From: Nitrospirota bacterium
Lineage (GTDB): Bacteria > Nitrospirota > Thermodesulfovibrionia > Thermodesulfovibrionales > UBA1546
Length of the DNA: 34,264 bases
NCBI GenBank assembly: GCA_016208915.1
Contig: JACQXE010000073.1
Location: forward strand, 1 to 34,264
Direction of reading: 5' to 3'
The position numbers were made by a program, and so were the translations under genes. The notes beneath the pieces are model-generated. The model was not told the DNA's origin, ran no database searches, and worked only from the letters and a program-made list of their open reading frames with translations. Shown piece by piece: positions 32,278-34,264 of this stretch. Positions within the stretch are counted from its first letter, which is position 1; each line of letters opens with the position of its first letter.

Positions 32278-32286
32278 ATTATATCA
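32278..32286 (-). promoter_or_regulatory. Extended -10 promoter of the efflux operon
   Basis: TGATATAAT on the minus strand (32286-32278) predicts +1 at 32271, the first base of the 45-codon ORF. emrA is 173 nt downstream of this point and probably uses the same transcript. No -35 is needed for an extended -10 and none is clear. Confidence 0.6.
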
Positions 32287-32335
32287 CCTTTTCTCTACCA
32301 AACCCTCAGTCTCTGAAGATTTTCGTTTCTCGACT

Positions 32336-33484
32336 TTAATCCCCTTCATGAATAAGTTCGATAATCGTTACCTCCGGCGGCGAGAGAAAACGAATTGGAG
32401 GTCCCCATGTGCCTGCGCCCCTGCTGACATATAAATAAGAATCATCCACAAGTCTCAACTCCCCCGCATGAATCGTGTGACGATAATAAAGCCATGTCAG
32501 AAGGCTGAAGGGGAATATCTGCCCCTTATGTGCATGTCCTGAAAGCTGAAGGTCAAAAAGACCGATAGATTCTTTATCAACCTCCGGCCTGTGTTTCAGT
32601 AATAAGGTAAACTTGCCAATTGGAAGTTTAGAGAGCAGTTCCCTCTCTGAAACCCCTTTATAAAGACCATAGGTTTTCCCCTGAGGGTCATCGACACCTG
32701 CAACATTTATCAGACCTGCAACTGTTGTCCCTTCTCCTCTAAAAATTTTGAAACCTGCTTTCTCCGTAAAATCCAGAGTCTGCCCGAGCCCTGCATAAAA
32801 TTCGTGATTTCCTGTAATTGCAAACTTCCCATATTTTGGATTGATTTCTTTAAGAAGCCCTGCGAATTCGGAAAGCCCATCAATCTGTCCGTCCACCAGG
32901 TCGCCGGTTGAGATAAGAATATCAGGATTAGCCTCCTTTACTTCCTTGAGAATCCTTTCAAATCTTTCTCCCCTTACAATTAATCCGAGATGAACATCAG
33001 AAATCTGGACTATCCTCAATCTGCCAATCTCTTCAGGGATTTTAGAGGTCTTGATTTCTACCTTCTCAGTGCGAATATCCAGTGCCTCAAAATAACCATA
33101 GATACCGATAATTAAAGAAAGCATAAGAGGGAAATAAAAAGAGAGCCTTGCCGAGGGGATTAAGGAGGAGAAATTATTGTGGGAGATGAATCCCGCAAGA
33201 TAAATCACCAAACGGTAAATGTCCATGCATACCGAGGCAGAGAAGAAGAGGAATAAAACACCCATCCATGTGTAACCGATGTAAGACATAAAACGGGCAA
33301 AGAAGTTGAGTTCAAGCCTTTCGGAGAATCGTATAATAAACGGAGAAAAAACCATTACTGTCATAAAGAGTATCAGGTAAATACCGGTATTTGTGCTGAA
33401 GGCAAGGGCAGACCTTGTCTTCAGGAATGCATAGAGATGCATCCCGCCATAAAGCAGGAAAAAGGTTGTGAGGAAAAGATACAT
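32336..33484 (-). CDS. Membrane-anchored metallophosphoesterase (YaeI-like)
   Basis: The 382-residue protein has about five membrane segments in residues 1-130 and a calcineurin-like phosphoesterase domain from about 150. All metal-binding motifs are present: QISDVHLG, STGDLVDG, GNHEFY, and LSGHAHKGQ. This topology is that of YaeI/YkuE-type proteins, for which lipid-linked or nucleotide phosphodiester substrates have been proposed. No ribosome-binding site is clear, and the gene starts 26 bases after wrbA, so the two are likely cotranscribed. The substrate remains unknown. Confidence 0.88.
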   Translation of the reverse strand: MYLFLTTFFLLYGGMHLYAFLKTRSALAFSTNTGIYLILFMTVMVFSPFIIRFSERLELNFFARFMSYIGYTWMGVLFLFFSASVCMDIYRLVIYLAGFISHNNFSSLIPSARLSFYFPLMLSLIIGIYGYFEALDIRTEKVEIKTSKIPEEIGRLRIVQISDVHLGLIVRGERFERILKEVKEANPDILISTGDLVDGQIDGLSEFAGLLKEINPKYGKFAITGNHEFYAGLGQTLDFTEKAGFKIFRGEGTTVAGLINVAGVDDPQGKTYGLYKGVSERELLSKLPIGKFTLLLKHRPEVDKESIGLFDLQLSGHAHKGQIFPFSLLTWLYYRHTIHAGELRLVDDSYLYVSRGAGTWGPPIRFLSPPEVTIIELIHEGD

Positions 33485-33510
33485 CTTAGCTGCTTATTTA
33501 GAATCTCTTA

Positions 33511-34119
33511 TCATCTGTTCAGCTTCAACCCTATTTCAGCAAGCCTTTTGCCAAAGGCTCTGCAGATGTTTGCCTCGTGTTCGTCAATCTCCCTCGAATT
33601 TTCAGCGCCTGCCACATGGTCGGGGCCGTAAGGAGCGCCCCCTCCTTGGGTGAGGTAGAGGTCAGGGACAGAATAAGGTACGCCTACGACTACAAACCCG
33701 AGGTGAAAGAGCACGTTCATTAGTGAAAGGATGGTTGACTCCTGTCCGCCATGAAGTGTCCCTGTTGATACAAAGACACCTGCTGGTTTTCCCTCAAATA
33801 TCCTTTGCATCCATAATGAACCGAGCTGGTCAATCTGGTTTTTAAGCTGCGCTGAGACATTTCCGAACCTCGTTGGAGTGCCAAAGGCTATAGCTCCAGC
33901 CTCTTTGAAGTCATCCAGCGTAACGACAGGAACTCCCTTCTGCATCTCTGCCCCTGCCTTCGTGTCTTCTCTTGACTGGATTACTGCCTCAGGCATTAAC
34001 TCAGGAACTCTTCTTATAACTGCCTCGGCACCTTCCACCTGATTCACACCCTCTGCCACTAATTTTGCCATCTTGCAGACATTGCCAAATGTGCTGTAAT
34101 AAACGATCAATACTTTCAT
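33511..34119 (-). CDS. wrbA: NAD(P)H:quinone oxidoreductase WrbA
   Basis: The 202-residue flavodoxin-like protein reduces quinones by two electrons using FMN. It has the FMN phosphate loop VYYSTFGNVCKMA, the GTPTRFGNVSAQLKNQIDQLGSLW segment and the STGTLHGGQESTILSLMNVLFHLGFVVVG core of WrbA. The C-terminal GGGAPYGPDHVAG is also characteristic. AGGAGG lies six bases upstream of the ATG. It is upstream of the phosphoesterase gene and downstream of a structured spacer. Confidence 0.94.
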   Translation of the reverse strand: MKVLIVYYSTFGNVCKMAKLVAEGVNQVEGAEAVIRRVPELMPEAVIQSREDTKAGAEMQKGVPVVTLDDFKEAGAIAFGTPTRFGNVSAQLKNQIDQLGSLWMQRIFEGKPAGVFVSTGTLHGGQESTILSLMNVLFHLGFVVVGVPYSVPDLYLTQGGGAPYGPDHVAGAENSREIDEHEANICRAFGKRLAEIGLKLNR

Positions 34120-34160
34120 TTCTGCCTCCTACTAAGAATTTGTGTTATAAGATTTATATA

Positions 34161-34247
34161 AACGGGTTTTACCCGTTAAAGTTGGACAGGCAGGAGAACT
34201 CCATTTCACCTGGGTCATGGAACCCTTAAAGGAGTCTGTTCCCTGCC
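34161..34247 (-). ncRNA. Structured segment upstream of wrbA: possible RNA
   Basis: Read on the minus strand, arms 34231-34247 and 34189-34202 pair as AGGCAGG/CCTGCCT, GAAC/GTTC and ACTCC/GGAGT, enclosing a small GGGT/ACCC hairpin. A second hairpin, AACGGGT-AAA-ACCCGTT (34177-34161), follows, then TATATAAAT. The shape would suit a small RNA with a weak terminator, a wrbA leader, or (second hairpin only) a 17-bp operator. I cannot assign it to an RNA family, and it may continue past the window edge. Confidence 0.35.
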
Positions 34248-34264
34248 TCCCAAAGCCATAATAG

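Noticed and set aside
34189-34220. Fluoride-riboswitch-like string on the minus strand (GGTGAAATGG.GTTCTCC)
   Set aside because: There is an extra two-base insertion and the required downstream CTGATG..CTCCT element is absent before wrbA; the similarity is probably chance.

Overview
The window looks like a chromosomal stretch of an AT-leaning (roughly 40-45% G+C by eye) diderm bacterium. A TolC-type outer membrane channel, two membrane fusion proteins, exported proteins and short-form phosphatidylserine decarboxylase support a two-membrane cell. The blocks yicC-remA-gmk-rpoZ-coaBC and ilvC-psd-pssA-leuA are orders I associate with Nitrospirota and Desulfobacterota-like lineages; this placement is inference from synteny and style, not from a marker-gene tree. 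No rRNA, tRNA, CRISPR array, transposase or phage structural gene was seen.

Layout. 1-2050: a secreted multidomain protein (InhA/MAM-like, Fn3-like, two CARDB domains) with a strong terminator. 2200-4300: a toxin-antitoxin (TA) archipelago: hicBA, a RelBE-like pair, then a DUF104 antitoxin with a gutted vapC. The last two modules are each preceded by a ~270-bp direct repeat that carries a good promoter. 4585-7965 (minus): yicC-remA-gmk-rpoZ-coaBC, with coaBC split at a run of 12 A by a dnaX-like slippery site. 8027-8752: an exported protein-isoaspartate methyltransferase. 8789-11143 (minus): a large membrane protein with a spermidine-synthase-like core. 11144-11795: repeat-rich spacer with a MITE-like element. 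11796-19915: ilvC, psd, pssA, leuA, a PilZ gene, leuC, ridA, der and a HIT hydrolase. 20021-22357: a foreign-looking trypsin-like protease, vapBC, and a PBECR-like nuclease/DUF2283 pair, each unit followed by the same C-rich repeat. 22446-24670: mazG, diverging from a membrane TPR-pseudokinase. 24682-32271 (minus): an efflux operon in which emrA and emrB bracket a shared TolC and a complete MacAB-type exporter; it begins with an unannotated 45-codon leaderless ORF. 32336-34119 (minus): a membrane metallophosphoesterase and wrbA, with a structured segment upstream of wrbA.

How the parts work together. The housekeeping blocks cover branched-chain amino acid synthesis, phosphatidylethanolamine synthesis (psd, pssA), CoA and GMP metabolism, and ribosome assembly (der). 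MazG and the HIT protein are nucleotide clean-up enzymes. The accessory blocks hold TA modules, a protease and drug efflux.

A window-wide signal is the start-site grammar. Most operon-internal genes have clear Shine-Dalgarno sequences. Eight first genes instead have none and carry a -10 box so close to the start codon that the predicted mRNA is leaderless or has a leader of 1-5 nt; four of them place +1 exactly on the first base of the start codon. The other features that deserve a second look are the coaBC slippery site, the ATT start of tolC, the repeats flanking the TA modules, the interleaved efflux operon, and the pseudokinase.
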